DNA from: an uncultured Clostridia bacterium
Lineage (GTDB): Bacteria > Bacillota > Clostridia > TANB77 > CAG-508
DNA length: 64,000 bases
NCBI GenBank assembly: GCA_948852945.1
Contig: CAQPBJ010000009.1
Coordinates: forward strand, 16,012-80,011
Direction: 5' to 3'
In this document: positions 52,476-59,777 of the stretch, piece by piece
Numbering within the stretch: position 1 is the first letter of the stretch
Layout of the letters: every line of letters begins with the position of its first letter
The notes under the pieces: model-generated
What the model was told of the DNA's origin: nothing
The model's database searches: none
Seen by the model: the letters and a program-made list of their open reading frames with translations, nothing else
Position numbers and translations under genes: made by a program

Positions 52476-52596
52476 TTGTCTCACTTCCTTTTTTGCATTC
52501 TCTATTTTCATATTCTTTTATCTTTTTTCTTCTTTCATAAAACTTTTTTACTCTGTATTCTCTATCTATTTCTCCAGCTATAATACTACCTTTCAT
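52465..52596 (-). CDS. 43-aa basic ORF overlapping terS start
   Basis: ATG at 52596 with AAGGAGAAG. EIDREYRVKKFYERRKKIKE gives a helical, basic peptide. It overlaps the proposed terS start by 11 bases in another frame, so it may act as a leader coupling translation into terS. No family recognised. Confidence 0.55.
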   Translation of the reverse strand: MKGSIIAGEIDREYRVKKFYERRKKIKEYENRECKKGSETNGE

Positions 52597-52619
52597 ACCG
52601 CTTCTCCTTTGTGCATAAT

Positions 52620-52649
52620 AAAAGAGCCTATCTACTTGATAGACTCTTT
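52620..52649 (-). terminator. Terminator between the membrane gene and the terminase operon
   Basis: AAGAGTCTATC / GATAGGCTCTT stem, followed by TTATT on the minus strand. It isolates the RexAB-like cassette from late genes. Confidence 0.75.
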
Positions 52650-52650
52650 C

Positions 52651-53187
52651 TTATTTTACTTTTTCTGGCATTGATATCTTTTCTCTTTTCATTTTCTCTA
52701 CTTCTTCATTTTCTTTCTCATCTTCTATTTCTTCTGTCATCACTGATTTAGCTATTCCGAAAAAATAAATTAGTGAAAAAATTAAATACAGCATAAATAG
52801 TAACATAAACAATATAAATATATATAATGGTATTTTATATACTATTTTTATATCTTCATTAAATACTGCTGCTATATAAAACATTTGTATTATACTTGCA
52901 ATACCTGTCATTATTGTTAAAAACCAGTTTGCATATAAAATTTTATCTTTTTTATTTCTTACAATTATTTTTATTATTTTTTTATCAAAAAAACCTATTA
53001 TTATACTTATTGTCGTTATTAAAAAACCTACTAATATACTAACAAAATTAATATAATTATTACTTATAATTTCAAAATTATTTATTATTATTTCATTTGA
53101 TTTTATTAATGTTATATTTATTATTAGAATTGCTAATATTGTTATAATTAGAGGTACAAATAATATAATTCTTTCTTTTTTATCCAT
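52651..53187 (-). CDS. Four-helix membrane protein (RexB-like position and topology)
   Basis: 178 aa. Helices ~7-28, ~45-67, ~88-109 and ~118-143, with a charged Glu/Lys tail. ATG after AAGGAGGTC. It is the second gene of a two-gene cassette after the 301-aa soluble protein, with its own terminator. Lambda RexB is a four-helix protein encoded immediately after RexA; Kiwa KwaA is also a four-helix protein. Family membership is not shown by sequence, only by topology and partnership. Predicted role: superinfection exclusion. Confidence 0.6.
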   Translation of the reverse strand: MDKKERIILFVPLIITILAILIINITLIKSNEIIINNFEIISNNYINFVSILVGFLITTISIIIGFFDKKIIKIIVRNKKDKILYANWFLTIMTGIASIIQMFYIAAVFNEDIKIVYKIPLYIFILFMLLFMLYLIFSLIYFFGIAKSVMTEEIEDEKENEEVEKMKREKISMPEKVK

Positions 53188-53207
53188 ATCGACCTCCTTA
53201 ATATGAA

Positions 53208-54113
53208 TTATATCATTTCATGTTTAATTCTATGCAAATATTTTTCCTTCATTTTTTGAAAAATTTCTGCATGTGAAATTGATTTTCCTTTCTCTACAGT
53301 TACTGTAATAGCGTCTTGTATTCTTTCTTTTATTAAGCTTACTTTATCTATTGTAGAATCTTCCATATCTTTATAATCAAGTTCTAATTCCTCAATTCCT
53401 TTTATTTTGTCAACGGTATCAATCATACTTTTTACTTCTTCCATACTTAAGCTATCTTTTTTCTTTAAATTTTTTCCAAAACCAATTTCAATTTTACATT
53501 GTATTCCATTAAATTTTTTACTACTATTAAATAACTGTCCTAACAATGTTTTATTATCGTATTCTTTTTCTTTCATTTTTGGATCTTTTAGTACTACCGC
53601 TATTCTCGTACAGTATTCTGCTTTTTTGATTTTTTCTTTTCCATCTGAAGTTATTATTGGTCTTAATTGTATCATTCCCTCTTGATCGTCATTATAGAAA
53701 CTATTAAAAATTTGCTCTAATATTGTTCTTGTTATATAATTATGATTTATTTGCATTCCTATTATACATCTTTTTGAATCATATAATAAACTTATAGATT
53801 CCGCATAATATTTATCCTCTCCTAAGTCTAATATATCATAATTACCTGTATCATCAGCTACTCCTGGTTGAATATATTCTCTTGCTCTTAATAGTTGTAT
53901 TTCCCATATTTCATTTTGTTTATCATATTTTACTTCTTGAACTCTAACTTTTTCTTCTTTATATTCAAATGTTCTTTGAGTACAATCTGATTCGCTTAGC
54001 AATTCAAAAATTTCTGCTATATCATACTTGGTTTCATTGTATTTACCTGTACCATCGTTTATATATGCCCATACTTCATAATAGTCTATTGATATTCCTC
54101 TAACTTTTGACAT
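53208..54113 (-). CDS. Putative RexA-like superinfection-exclusion protein
   Basis: 301 aa, soluble. Compared from memory with lambda RexA: an N-terminal beta region; then SLLYDSKRCIIGMQINHNYI; MIQLRPIITSDGKEKIKKAE against RexA's VQIEPLMRGTT block; TRIAVVLKDP against GRTTVKVEAKLP; a segment about an internal duplication giving CKIEIGFGK; and a C-terminal helix ISHAEIFQKMKEKYLHRIKH against NAEIAEEMAYCYARMKSD. Length (301 vs about 279) and the next gene's topology agree. Its own consensus promoter lies 36 bases upstream, so it is likely expressed in the lysogen. A DUF4868/Kiwa-like or DUF6731-like protein is an alternative. Confidence 0.55.
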   Translation of the reverse strand: MSKVRGISIDYYEVWAYINDGTGKYNETKYDIAEIFELLSESDCTQRTFEYKEEKVRVQEVKYDKQNEIWEIQLLRAREYIQPGVADDTGNYDILDLGEDKYYAESISLLYDSKRCIIGMQINHNYITRTILEQIFNSFYNDDQEGMIQLRPIITSDGKEKIKKAEYCTRIAVVLKDPKMKEKEYDNKTLLGQLFNSSKKFNGIQCKIEIGFGKNLKKKDSLSMEEVKSMIDTVDKIKGIEELELDYKDMEDSTIDKVSLIKERIQDAITVTVEKGKSISHAEIFQKMKEKYLHRIKHEMI

Positions 54114-54149
54114 TTCTTCACCCTAATTCCCTAAAATTATTTTGCTTAA

Positions 54150-54178
54150 ATTTTAAGGCTTTTGGTAAGATTTGTCAA
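54150..54178 (-). promoter_or_regulatory. Sigma-A promoter of the RexAB-like cassette
   Basis: TTGACA (54178-54173), 17 bases, TAAAAT (54155-54150) on the minus strand, then AGGGTGA before the ATG. Confidence 0.85.
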
Positions 54179-54213
54179 TATTTGTCTTAAGATATTTAAT
54201 AATTATTTTTACA

Positions 54214-54239
54214 TTAGAAGTTACCTAGCTAACCTCTAA
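54214..54239. promoter_or_regulatory. Imperfect palindrome upstream of the RexAB-like promoter
   Basis: TTAGAAGTTACCT/AGCTAACCTCTAA, 22 of 26 positions symmetric, about 35 bases upstream of the -35 box. Candidate regulator site. The rest of 54240-54320 shows nothing supportable. Confidence 0.45.
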
Positions 54240-54319
54240 CATTATTTTAGGACGAAAAAATATAACAATTTGAAAGATATTGGCAATTATATATTAATGC
54301 TAGGCTTAATATCATAAAT

Positions 54320-54363
54320 AAAAAAACGAACTAGCTTGTTAACCTTTACTAGAACGTTTTTTT
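54320..54363. terminator. Bidirectional terminator upstream of the RexAB-like unit
   Basis: ACGAACTAG ... CTAGAACGT stem with A7 and T7 on either side. It follows the 206-aa gene and isolates the RexAB-like promoter. Confidence 0.75.
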
Positions 54364-54471
54364 GTAAAATTTCATCGTATTTATTAAAGAAAACCTTTAA
54401 TAAATTAATCTATTATATTTATAACATTATTTATTTATAAGATGCATTAAGATTTATTAAGAACTTTTAAT

Positions 54472-55092
54472 TTATTTTAAATTATCTAATATGCAAAATT
54501 GATGAAATCTTTTTCCAAAATCACTTACAATTATTTTTTCACTTATTCTGCCATTCCCACCTATTGTTATACTATTTGTAAAACTATCTATTAATCCCTG
54601 ATTTTTTAATTGGGCTATTGACCCTAATATTACTGCTTTACTATATGCAGGATTTATAATTTCATTATCTAAAACGGGGATTGGTTGTATTACTAAGAAA
54701 TTTAACAGTTCTATTTGCAATGGTGTCATTGTTGAAAGTATTTCTAAGAACATCTTTCTTTCATTATATGTATTTTTGTTAGGAATTACTAATATCTTTT
54801 TATAAAAATTTTTATAACATTTTCGCTTCTCTTCAATATGTTCTTTTTCTATCTTATCATTTAATTCTTCTATTAGTGATATTAATTCATCTTCATTATG
54901 TTCTTGTATATTAGGAATTTTAGTGTCTTTTAGTTCTTCTGCAATTTCTTCTATTGTTTTTTTTAATCTTCTAAATTCTTTATTTTGTTTATAACCAAAA
55001 TATAGTGTTGATAGACTTCCACCTACAACTGGAATTAATTGCATAGCAGCATCTATTCCTAATTCAATATTATCTTTCATATTTTCTTTCAT
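54472..55092 (-). CDS. Accessory prophage protein with hydrophobic N-terminus and winged-helix-like C-terminus
   Basis: 206 aa. An amphipathic/hydrophobic start (IDAAMQLIPVVGGSLSTLYF) is followed by a coiled-coil-like Lys/Glu helix. The C-terminal ~100 residues (LSTMTPLQIELLNFLVIQPI, AVILGSIAQLKNQGLIDSF, NGRISEKIIVSDFGKRFHQF) look like a winged helix. No family recognised. It is a single-gene unit with terminator, next to the RexAB-like pair and between late and regulatory genes, a frequent site of accessory defence genes. Defence role is speculative. Confidence 0.6.
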   Translation of the reverse strand: MKENMKDNIELGIDAAMQLIPVVGGSLSTLYFGYKQNKEFRRLKKTIEEIAEELKDTKIPNIQEHNEDELISLIEELNDKIEKEHIEEKRKCYKNFYKKILVIPNKNTYNERKMFLEILSTMTPLQIELLNFLVIQPIPVLDNEIINPAYSKAVILGSIAQLKNQGLIDSFTNSITIGGNGRISEKIIVSDFGKRFHQFCILDNLK

Positions 55093-55157
55093 CTTTATCT
55101 CCTATTTTATGATTTTATTGTATTATATCATTTTATATTTTGTAATCAATTATATTA

Positions 55158-55607
55158 CTATAATTTTGAATAAAAATATAAAGCTTCTCCATGTAGAAAA
55201 CATACATATTCCATTGTATATCCAATTTTTTCAGCGACCTTGCTCCAACTTAATCCCTTTGTGTATCTGTAAAATAGTACATTTTTATACGGTTGCTCTA
55301 CTTGTTCTATTTTATCGTCTATTCTGAACTTATCAAATAAAACTTTTTTCATCTTATCTGTAAGATCTATCTTTAATTCCTCTAGCTGACTTATGGCATC
55401 TGCAAATTTATCATTACTTTCACTTGATGAATTTGTTTTTGTTTCTGAATATGTAGTTGTTATTTTTTCAACCTTTGCTTTTATTTCTTCTGTGTCTTCC
55501 AACTTGTCTTCTACATACTTTATATTTTCTCTGTATTCATTAAGCTCTTTCTTAGCTTCCTGTATTTTCTGTTTTTCTTCCTCTGTTAATATTCTCTTTT
55601 TGCTCAT
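55158..55607 (-). CDS. ArpU/RinA-like late transcription regulator
   Basis: 149 aa. Coiled-coil first half; then a sigma-70 region-4-like segment: EQPYKNVLFYRYTKGLSWSK and VAEKIGYTMEYVCFLHGEAL. This is typical of ArpU/RinA/DUF1492 proteins that switch on packaging and lysis genes of Firmicute phages. Start ATG after AAGGAGGTAC. It is last in the early operon. Likely activates the terminase promoter. Confidence 0.82.
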   Translation of the reverse strand: MSKKRILTEEEKQKIQEAKKELNEYRENIKYVEDKLEDTEEIKAKVEKITTTYSETKTNSSSESNDKFADAISQLEELKIDLTDKMKKVLFDKFRIDDKIEQVEQPYKNVLFYRYTKGLSWSKVAEKIGYTMEYVCFLHGEALYFYSKL

Positions 55608-55625
55608 ATCTTTAGTACCTCCTTA

Positions 55626-55654
55626 TTGATTTTTTATACATTTTATGTTAAAAT
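55626..55654 (+). promoter_or_regulatory. Sigma-A promoter of the tRNA gene
   Basis: TTGATT (55626-55631), 17 bases, TAAAAT (55649-55654), about 10 bases before the mature tRNA 5' end. It overlaps no other plus-strand gene. Confidence 0.8.
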
Positions 55655-55663
55655 TCAAAATAT

Positions 55664-55747
55664 GTGGGTGTGGCGAAACTGGCAGACGTATCTGTTTTCC
55701 AAACAGATGGACTTCGGTCTATGTGGGTTCGAATCCCATCACCCGCA
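55664..55747 (+). tRNA. Class II tRNA, Leu-like body with UCC anticodon
   Basis: 84 nt. Acceptor GTGGGTG / CACCCGC (one T-G pair), discriminator A73, no encoded CCA. Leu-type D arm (GCGAAACTGGCAGACG). Anticodon stem TCTGT/ACAGA with the 7-base loop TTTCCAA, anticodon TCC. Variable arm with a GGAC-TTCG-GTCT stem. T arm GTGGG-TTCGAAT-CCCAT. The long variable arm, D loop and A73 say leucine, while UCC reads glycine codons (GGA/GGG). It has its own promoter and terminator and lies opposite to the surrounding genes. Confidence 0.85.
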
Positions 55748-55749
55748 CC

Positions 55750-55790
55750 TAAGCACTCATCTTTTTTGAGTGCTTAGCTTTTTTTATTTT
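55750..55790 (+). terminator. Terminator of the tRNA gene
   Basis: TAAGCACTCA / TGAGTGCTTA stem then a T-rich run, 2 bases after the tRNA. Confidence 0.92.
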
Positions 55791-55801
55791 GCATGTATTT
55801 T

Positions 55802-56173
55802 TTAATTATTTCTATTATCTCTTTCACTGTATATATTATTATCAGTGGTATTGATAATATCATTACTGCTATTGCTAGTATTTCTATCACTATGAATAAT
55901 GTCAGTGCTATTGCTATTATCCAAAACCCCAGTTCCATTTTTTTCCTCCTTAGTTTCTCTCAGTAATTTATATTTAAAAACTTCCTCTTCAAGTTTATTT
56001 TTTATTTTATTTAAGTTAACTACTGTTTTGTTTACTTTCTCTAGCTGACTATCTATCTTTTTCAACGTATCTATTCTTCTATATATGTCTATTGTTAGTA
56101 TTACTGCTATTCCTAGTAAAACAAATATTATGACACAGGCACATATCATTATTACCGTTGCTGATATTGGCAT
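55802..56173 (-). CDS. Membrane-anchored coiled-coil early protein
   Basis: 123 aa from the ATG at 56173; an upstream GTG lies in the ribosome site AAGGTGATT. Helix ~5-30 (VIMICACVIIFVLLGIAVIL), coiled coil ~34-75 (RRIDTLKKIDSQLEKVNKTV), then a disordered Asn/Ser/Asp-rich tail. No family recognised. The ATG overlaps the stop of the 51-aa gene at a few bases. Confidence 0.62.
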   Translation of the reverse strand: MPISATVIMICACVIIFVLLGIAVILTIDIYRRIDTLKKIDSQLEKVNKTVVNLNKIKNKLEEEVFKYKLLRETKEEKNGTGVLDNSNSTDIIHSDRNTSNSSNDIINTTDNNIYSERDNRNN

Positions 56174-56174
56174 T

Positions 56175-56330
56175 CTAATCACCTTCCTTTATTACTTTTG
56201 GATCATATATGTAACCTTCTTCTTTTGTTTCTATGTTAATCGATTTAATAGTATCCACTTTTATTCCAACTCCATATTTCTGACTAAAGTTGTTCATCAT
56301 CACTTGTATTTTCTTTAGTTCTTCTTTCAT
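56175..56330 (-). CDS. 51-aa early protein
   Basis: Short ORF with AGGAGGTAAC immediately before the ATG. KKIQVMMNNFSQKYGVGIKV, then EEGYIYDPKVIKEGD. Small, charged; no family recognised. It fits tightly between the helix-turn-helix gene and the coiled-coil gene. Confidence 0.65.
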   Translation of the reverse strand: MKEELKKIQVMMNNFSQKYGVGIKVDTIKSINIETKEEGYIYDPKVIKEGD

Positions 56331-56338
56331 GTTACCTC

Positions 56339-56590
56339 CTACACACTTATATGATTAATGTTGTCGACAATCATGTCATTGACCAAATAATATCTTTTAT
56401 ATTCTGTTTTATCTCCATACCTATTGGTTGAGCTTTCCCATTCTGTCTTAAATTCATATCCCTCTTTCTTTAGTTGATCTATTCTAGCACCTAGTTGCGT
56501 TATCCCTAAATCAGCATATGCTTCCCAACTAGATATGCTTTTAAATTCTCTAATATACTGTAAAATTCTATCTTTTTGAGTTATTTTCAT
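56339..56590 (-). CDS. Helix-turn-helix phage protein
   Basis: 83 aa from the ATG at 56590 (the GTG before it is in GAGGTGAT). KITQKDRILQYIREFKSISS then WEAYADLGITQLGARIDQLK is a winged-helix of the type common in small phage replication/regulation proteins; the C-terminal wing reads TNRYGDKTEYKRYYLV. Overlaps the replication protein's end region closely. Possibly DNA-binding. Confidence 0.72.
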   Translation of the reverse strand: MKITQKDRILQYIREFKSISSWEAYADLGITQLGARIDQLKKEGYEFKTEWESSTNRYGDKTEYKRYYLVNDMIVDNINHISV

Positions 56591-56595
56591 TTGTA

Positions 56596-57162
56596 TCACC
56601 TCGTTAATATATAATTTCTTAAATCGTATTCTTCGTTTGGAGTTAATTGGTTATATTTAATATCTTTTTGTACTTCATTTAAAAATTTCATTTTTTCATT
56701 AAAAGTTCTCAGATTTTTTTCGTTGCTTTTATTAATAAAATATAAATATATATTATTAACATTATTATCATTATTGTTTGTGTTCATTGGCTGTTCATCT
56801 GTTGTTCGTTTGTTGTTCATTGACTGTTCAATTACTTGTTCACTTTTCTGATATATGTCATAGTTAACTATTGATATTACTGTATATTTTTTAGTTTTCT
56901 GTTGTTCAATTTGATGTTCGTTTTCAAAACACTTTAATATACGATAAATTTTATTTTCTTGAATGCGAACAACCTCTGATAATTTACTTCTTGATGTCAA
57001 AATCTGTCCCCTTTTTACTAAAATTTTTTCATTTCCAACAAATATTTCTTTATCTTGATGATTAGCTTTTAATAATAGATATAGCCAAAGATGAACATAT
57101 TCACTTTTATCAAACCAAGAAGTCTCAATTAACTTTCTATGTATTCTTATCCAACCTTCCAT
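56596..57162 (-). CDS. Phage replication initiator/organiser protein
   Basis: 188 aa. GWIRIHRKLIETSWFDKSEY then VHLWLYLLLKANHQDKEIFV and KRGQILTSRSKLSEVVRIQE form the winged-helix N-domain of the DnaD/replisome-organiser group. A Gln/Asn-rich linker (with NNNDNNVNN) follows, then a short C-terminal helical domain. It probably binds the phage origin and recruits host helicase. No helicase-loader gene of the DnaC/DnaI type was seen next to it. Confidence 0.8.
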   Translation of the reverse strand: MEGWIRIHRKLIETSWFDKSEYVHLWLYLLLKANHQDKEIFVGNEKILVKRGQILTSRSKLSEVVRIQENKIYRILKCFENEHQIEQQKTKKYTVISIVNYDIYQKSEQVIEQSMNNKRTTDEQPMNTNNNDNNVNNIYLYFINKSNEKNLRTFNEKMKFLNEVQKDIKYNQLTPNEEYDLRNYILTR

Positions 57163-57164
57163 AC

Positions 57165-57338
57165 TTAGCCCTCTTCCTTATCTTTTTGTATAATTACTGA
57201 AAAATTTTGTTCAAGAGATAGTTCTATTAATTTATCTACATCAAATTTATCTAAATTGTTATATCTTATTCCTTCTGTTGAAAGTTCAAAAAAATCTCTT
57301 ATATTATTTGAATTAATAATAACTACACTATACTTCAT
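57165..57338 (-). CDS. 57-aa early protein
   Basis: Below default ORF length; AGGAGAAAAGAGTA before ATG 57338. KYSVVIINSNNIRDFFELST, then NFSVIIQKDKEEG. An alpha/beta mini-protein with two strand-like ends; not recognised. Sits between the HNH-like and replication genes. Confidence 0.62.
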   Translation of the reverse strand: MKYSVVIINSNNIRDFFELSTEGIRYNNLDKFDVDKLIELSLEQNFSVIIQKDKEEG

Positions 57339-57350
57339 TACTCTTTTCTC

Positions 57351-57635
57351 CTATAAATAGTTTTTTCCTATTAATTTTATAAATTCTTCTTTTGTATGAC
57401 CTTGCAGTATGTATTTCTTTTCACAGTCTTGTTTTAGTCTTATATCCAAAGCATGTCCTAATTTGCCATGTACTCCGAGTGTTCCTCTGTGATGTTCTCG
57501 ACATAGATATACTTTGAATCCATTTTGTTCTGATATTTTTCTATTCGGGTTTCCCATATAGATGTGATGTTCTTCGGTAGGAAAATATAAACCACATACA
57601 TAACATTCCTTTTTATTTTGCAATATTGATTTCAT
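57351..57635 (-). CDS. HNH-like zinc-binding phage protein
   Basis: 94 aa. CYVCGLYFPTEEHHIYMGNP with a CxxC and an HH pair, then YLCREHHRGTLGVHG. Cys and His spacing resembles an HNH/McrA-like nuclease or a structural relative such as those in phage recombination modules. The catalytic Asn position is not clear. ATG overlaps the stop of the previous gene by 4 bases. Confidence 0.7.
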   Translation of the reverse strand: MKSILQNKKECYVCGLYFPTEEHHIYMGNPNRKISEQNGFKVYLCREHHRGTLGVHGKLGHALDIRLKQDCEKKYILQGHTKEEFIKLIGKNYL

Positions 57636-57955
57636 ATTCCCTCCTGCTGTCTTAATGATATTTCATCTTTTCTTGCCATTCTGAACCAACTTCTACAAGT
57701 AATATGCATTTCTTGTAATTGTCTATATTTTTGATAAGCCCAGTCTTTAAAATCCATTTTTGTTAGACCATGTTCTTGTGCTATCTTTGACGCATTAGAT
57801 TGGATTTCTGACCATCTTGTTGCTAATAACCAACTGTCTATACATAACTGATTTAATTCGCTTATATTTTCCATTCTGACGTTTTGAAACCTTTTAGAAA
57901 TTTCTCTAAACTGTTTAAAATCTTCTGGGCATATTTGTTCAAATTCACTTTTCAT
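57632..57955 (-). CDS. Uncharacterised early protein
   Basis: 107 aa, alpha-helical, rich in Arg/Gln (DWAYQKYRQLQEMHITCRSW then FRMARKDEISLRQQEG). No family recognised. Between the annealing-like gene and the HNH-like gene. Confidence 0.65.
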   Translation of the reverse strand: MKSEFEQICPEDFKQFREISKRFQNVRMENISELNQLCIDSWLLATRWSEIQSNASKIAQEHGLTKMDFKDWAYQKYRQLQEMHITCRSWFRMARKDEISLRQQEGI

Positions 57956-57969
57956 TTGCTTACCTATCC

Positions 57970-58518
57970 TTAATTGTTTTTACTTAACGCATTTCCTACT
58001 GTTGCAAAATCTGATATTAATATATCTTCTAACCTTTTATAATTTAATTTGTTTAAAATTTCTTGTACTTGTTCATCTGTTACTTGATATTTTTCAATTG
58101 TCTTTTTTAATATTGTTATTTGTTCTTTTGATATTTTTGGTGTCTCTGTAACTTGCCATTCTTTAAACTGCATTTCTTCAAAACTTCTTACACTTGTATC
58201 TGTTCCTATTCCTAATATTCCTAGTGCCCTTCCCACAGCTGATGTTTCACAATTTTCTATGTATGACACTTTATTAATAAATGAGTTTCCTTCTTTTTCT
58301 TGTGCATGCCCTGTTGCAAGTATTTTTTCATTGTCTTTTACTATTGCTTTTATTGTTACTATTCCATCTTGCATATTTATTATTTCTGTTTCTATAGAAC
58401 CATTAGGATATAGTTGTCTAAATCCAAGTATTCTTTGATTTACTTCTATATAATCTTTGCCTTTTATATCTGTTTTCTTTAATTTTTTATTTATTTTTTC
58501 TAGTTCTGAGTATTCCAT
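57970..58518 (-). CDS. Putative single-strand annealing/recombination protein
   Basis: 182 aa. Beta-rich N-domain (YIEVNQRILGFRQLYPNGSI), then SYIENCETSAVGRALGILGI, a motif shared by phage Erf/Rad52-like and related ssDNA-binding proteins. The C-terminal ~60 residues form a helical extension (QVTDEQVQEILNKLNYKRLE). Position among replication genes supports a recombination function. The exact family is uncertain. Confidence 0.65.
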   Translation of the reverse strand: MEYSELEKINKKLKKTDIKGKDYIEVNQRILGFRQLYPNGSIETEIINMQDGIVTIKAIVKDNEKILATGHAQEKEGNSFINKVSYIENCETSAVGRALGILGIGTDTSVRSFEEMQFKEWQVTETPKISKEQITILKKTIEKYQVTDEQVQEILNKLNYKRLEDILISDFATVGNALSKNN

Positions 58519-58724
58519 TAGTCCTCCTCGTTCTCTATTAAAAATCTATCTTCATCTATCCAGTTTTTTAGATCTTCTTTGTACCAATATTCTGTCTTTC
58601 CGTTTACTTCTTTGATTACTCCTTCTAATCCATACTCTTCACATAAATTAATAAGTTCTTCATATTGTTCTATTTCATCTTCAATGTCTTTTTTTGTTAC
58701 TTGTATATTTTGTTTTATAATCAT
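58518..58724 (-). CDS. Small acidic early protein
   Basis: 68 aa with strong ribosome site AAGGAGTACTTT. EDEIEQYEELINLCEEYGLE then NGKTEYWYKEDLKNWIDEDR. Acidic; not recognised. A TTTTCCAC/GTGGAAAA hairpin lies in its leader (58744-58776), possibly an attenuator or RNA-processing site. It shares a base with the next gene's start. Confidence 0.62.
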   Translation of the reverse strand: MIIKQNIQVTKKDIEDEIEQYEELINLCEEYGLEGVIKEVNGKTEYWYKEDLKNWIDEDRFLIENEED

Positions 58725-58795
58725 AAAGTACTCCTTATCTTGACCTTTTCCACATTTTTTGCTAAAATAGTGGAAAAGATAGTTTATATAATCTT

Positions 58796-58978
58796 TTATT
58801 TTTTAAGAGATAATACTTTGGTCGGTGCTATCTCTTTTTCTATGCCATTTTTCATGCAGTTATAAATACTTATTCCTGTGAATCTATAAATTATTCCTTG
58901 TAGTAATACTCCTGTTATAATAACTTTACTTAACTGCCACAGTGTTACTAGTCCACATGCTATTGCATCTAATACCAT
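58796..58978 (-). CDS. Small membrane protein
   Basis: 60 aa from the ATG at 58978; a GTG nine bases earlier lies in AAAGGAGGTG. Helical, hydrophobic AIACGLVTLWQLSKVIITGV then LLQGIIYRFTG, with a basic end. Not recognised. Confidence 0.6.
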   Translation of the reverse strand: MVLDAIACGLVTLWQLSKVIITGVLLQGIIYRFTGISIYNCMKNGIEKEIAPTKVLSLKK

Positions 58979-58992
58979 TTCATTCACCTCCT

Positions 58993-59244
58993 TTAAATAA
59001 TATTTCGTGCTATTTCTTTTAGCACTTCCTGTTTTTCTTCATCTTTTAGTCCTAGTTCATAGAGTAATACTGCCCTTTTATCTGCCATTAACTTGGATCC
59101 TGTTTGTTTTATTCTCGGAAATCCTTCTTGATGAAATACTGCATCTGCTATTGGTCTTCCACAACCTCTCCATTCCATGTAATCTTCAACTCCTATTGTA
59201 TCTGGTAGTTCTTCATATTTTTTTGTAGATTGTGTTTTTTTCAT
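58993..59244 (-). CDS. Excisionase-like DNA-binding protein
   Basis: 83 aa. DTIGVEDYMEWRGCGRPIAD then AVFHQEGFPRIKQTGSKLMA followed by DKRAVLLYELGL is the winged-helix pattern of phage excisionase/MerR-like proteins. AAAGGAGATG before ATG. It is not next to the integrase, so an early regulatory role is also possible. Confidence 0.72.
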   Translation of the reverse strand: MKKTQSTKKYEELPDTIGVEDYMEWRGCGRPIADAVFHQEGFPRIKQTGSKLMADKRAVLLYELGLKDEEKQEVLKEIARNII

Positions 59245-59292
59245 TTTTGCATCTCCTTTCTTCGATTTTTTCGACCGCTTATCTCTTTTTTC

Positions 59293-59320
59293 TTTACATT
59301 ATTTTTTTAACTTGTATAAT
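59293..59320 (+). promoter_or_regulatory. Promoter of the 131-aa accessory gene
   Basis: TTTACA (59293-59298), 16 bases, TATAAT (59315-59320), then ACCTC ... AAAGTGAGGTGAATTATAT before the ATG. The same leader precedes the DUF2188 gene at 60061. Confidence 0.75.
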
Positions 59321-59374
59321 TACCTCATACTTAAGAAAAATAAATTAATTTGTTGAAAGTGAGGTGAATTATAT

Positions 59375-59770
59375 ATGTCAAAGCAATTCTTTTCTAGGAA
59401 GTACTCTAAAATCTTTGTTATTTCTTCTATACTAAAATCCATAAATGAGTCACAATCTGGCAATGATAAGCTAATTATTCATACTGCCAATGGGCTATAT
59501 ATTGGTGATTTTAAAGAGTTTTCTAAACCTAGTGATTTAAAAATTGAAGGCAATGATGACATTTTAACTTGTTATAATAAGTTGTATTTATCAACTATGG
59601 AATCTTATAAAAAAAATGATGATTTTAAAGATGATATAGAAGTATCCGAAAATCCTATTTCTATAACCCTAGAAAATGTAAAACTTATTACTAGTTCTAA
59701 TACTATTAATATGCCATTTGTTATTTTGTTTGTTGATCAAATTATTGGTTTTTCAGTTGGTCACATGTAA
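59375..59770 (+). CDS. Oppositely oriented accessory gene, unknown
   Basis: 131 aa. DKLIIHTANGLYIGDFKEFS, then KNDDFKDDIEVSENPISITL and LITSSNTINMPFVILFVDQI. A beta-rich, small-barrel-like protein; no family recognised. It is transcribed against the early operon from its own promoter and ends in its own terminator, so it is an accessory gene likely expressed from the prophage. Shares its leader sequence with the DUF2188 gene. Confidence 0.68.
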   Translation: MSKQFFSRKYSKIFVISSILKSINESQSGNDKLIIHTANGLYIGDFKEFSKPSDLKIEGNDDILTCYNKLYLSTMESYKKNDDFKDDIEVSENPISITLENVKLITSSNTINMPFVILFVDQIIGFSVGHM

Positions 59771-59777
59771 TTACTTG

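Noticed and set aside
55664..55747. tRNA-Ser(GGA)-like reading on the minus strand
   Set aside because: The T arm TTCGAAT, the D arm and the terminator are oriented correctly only on the plus strand.
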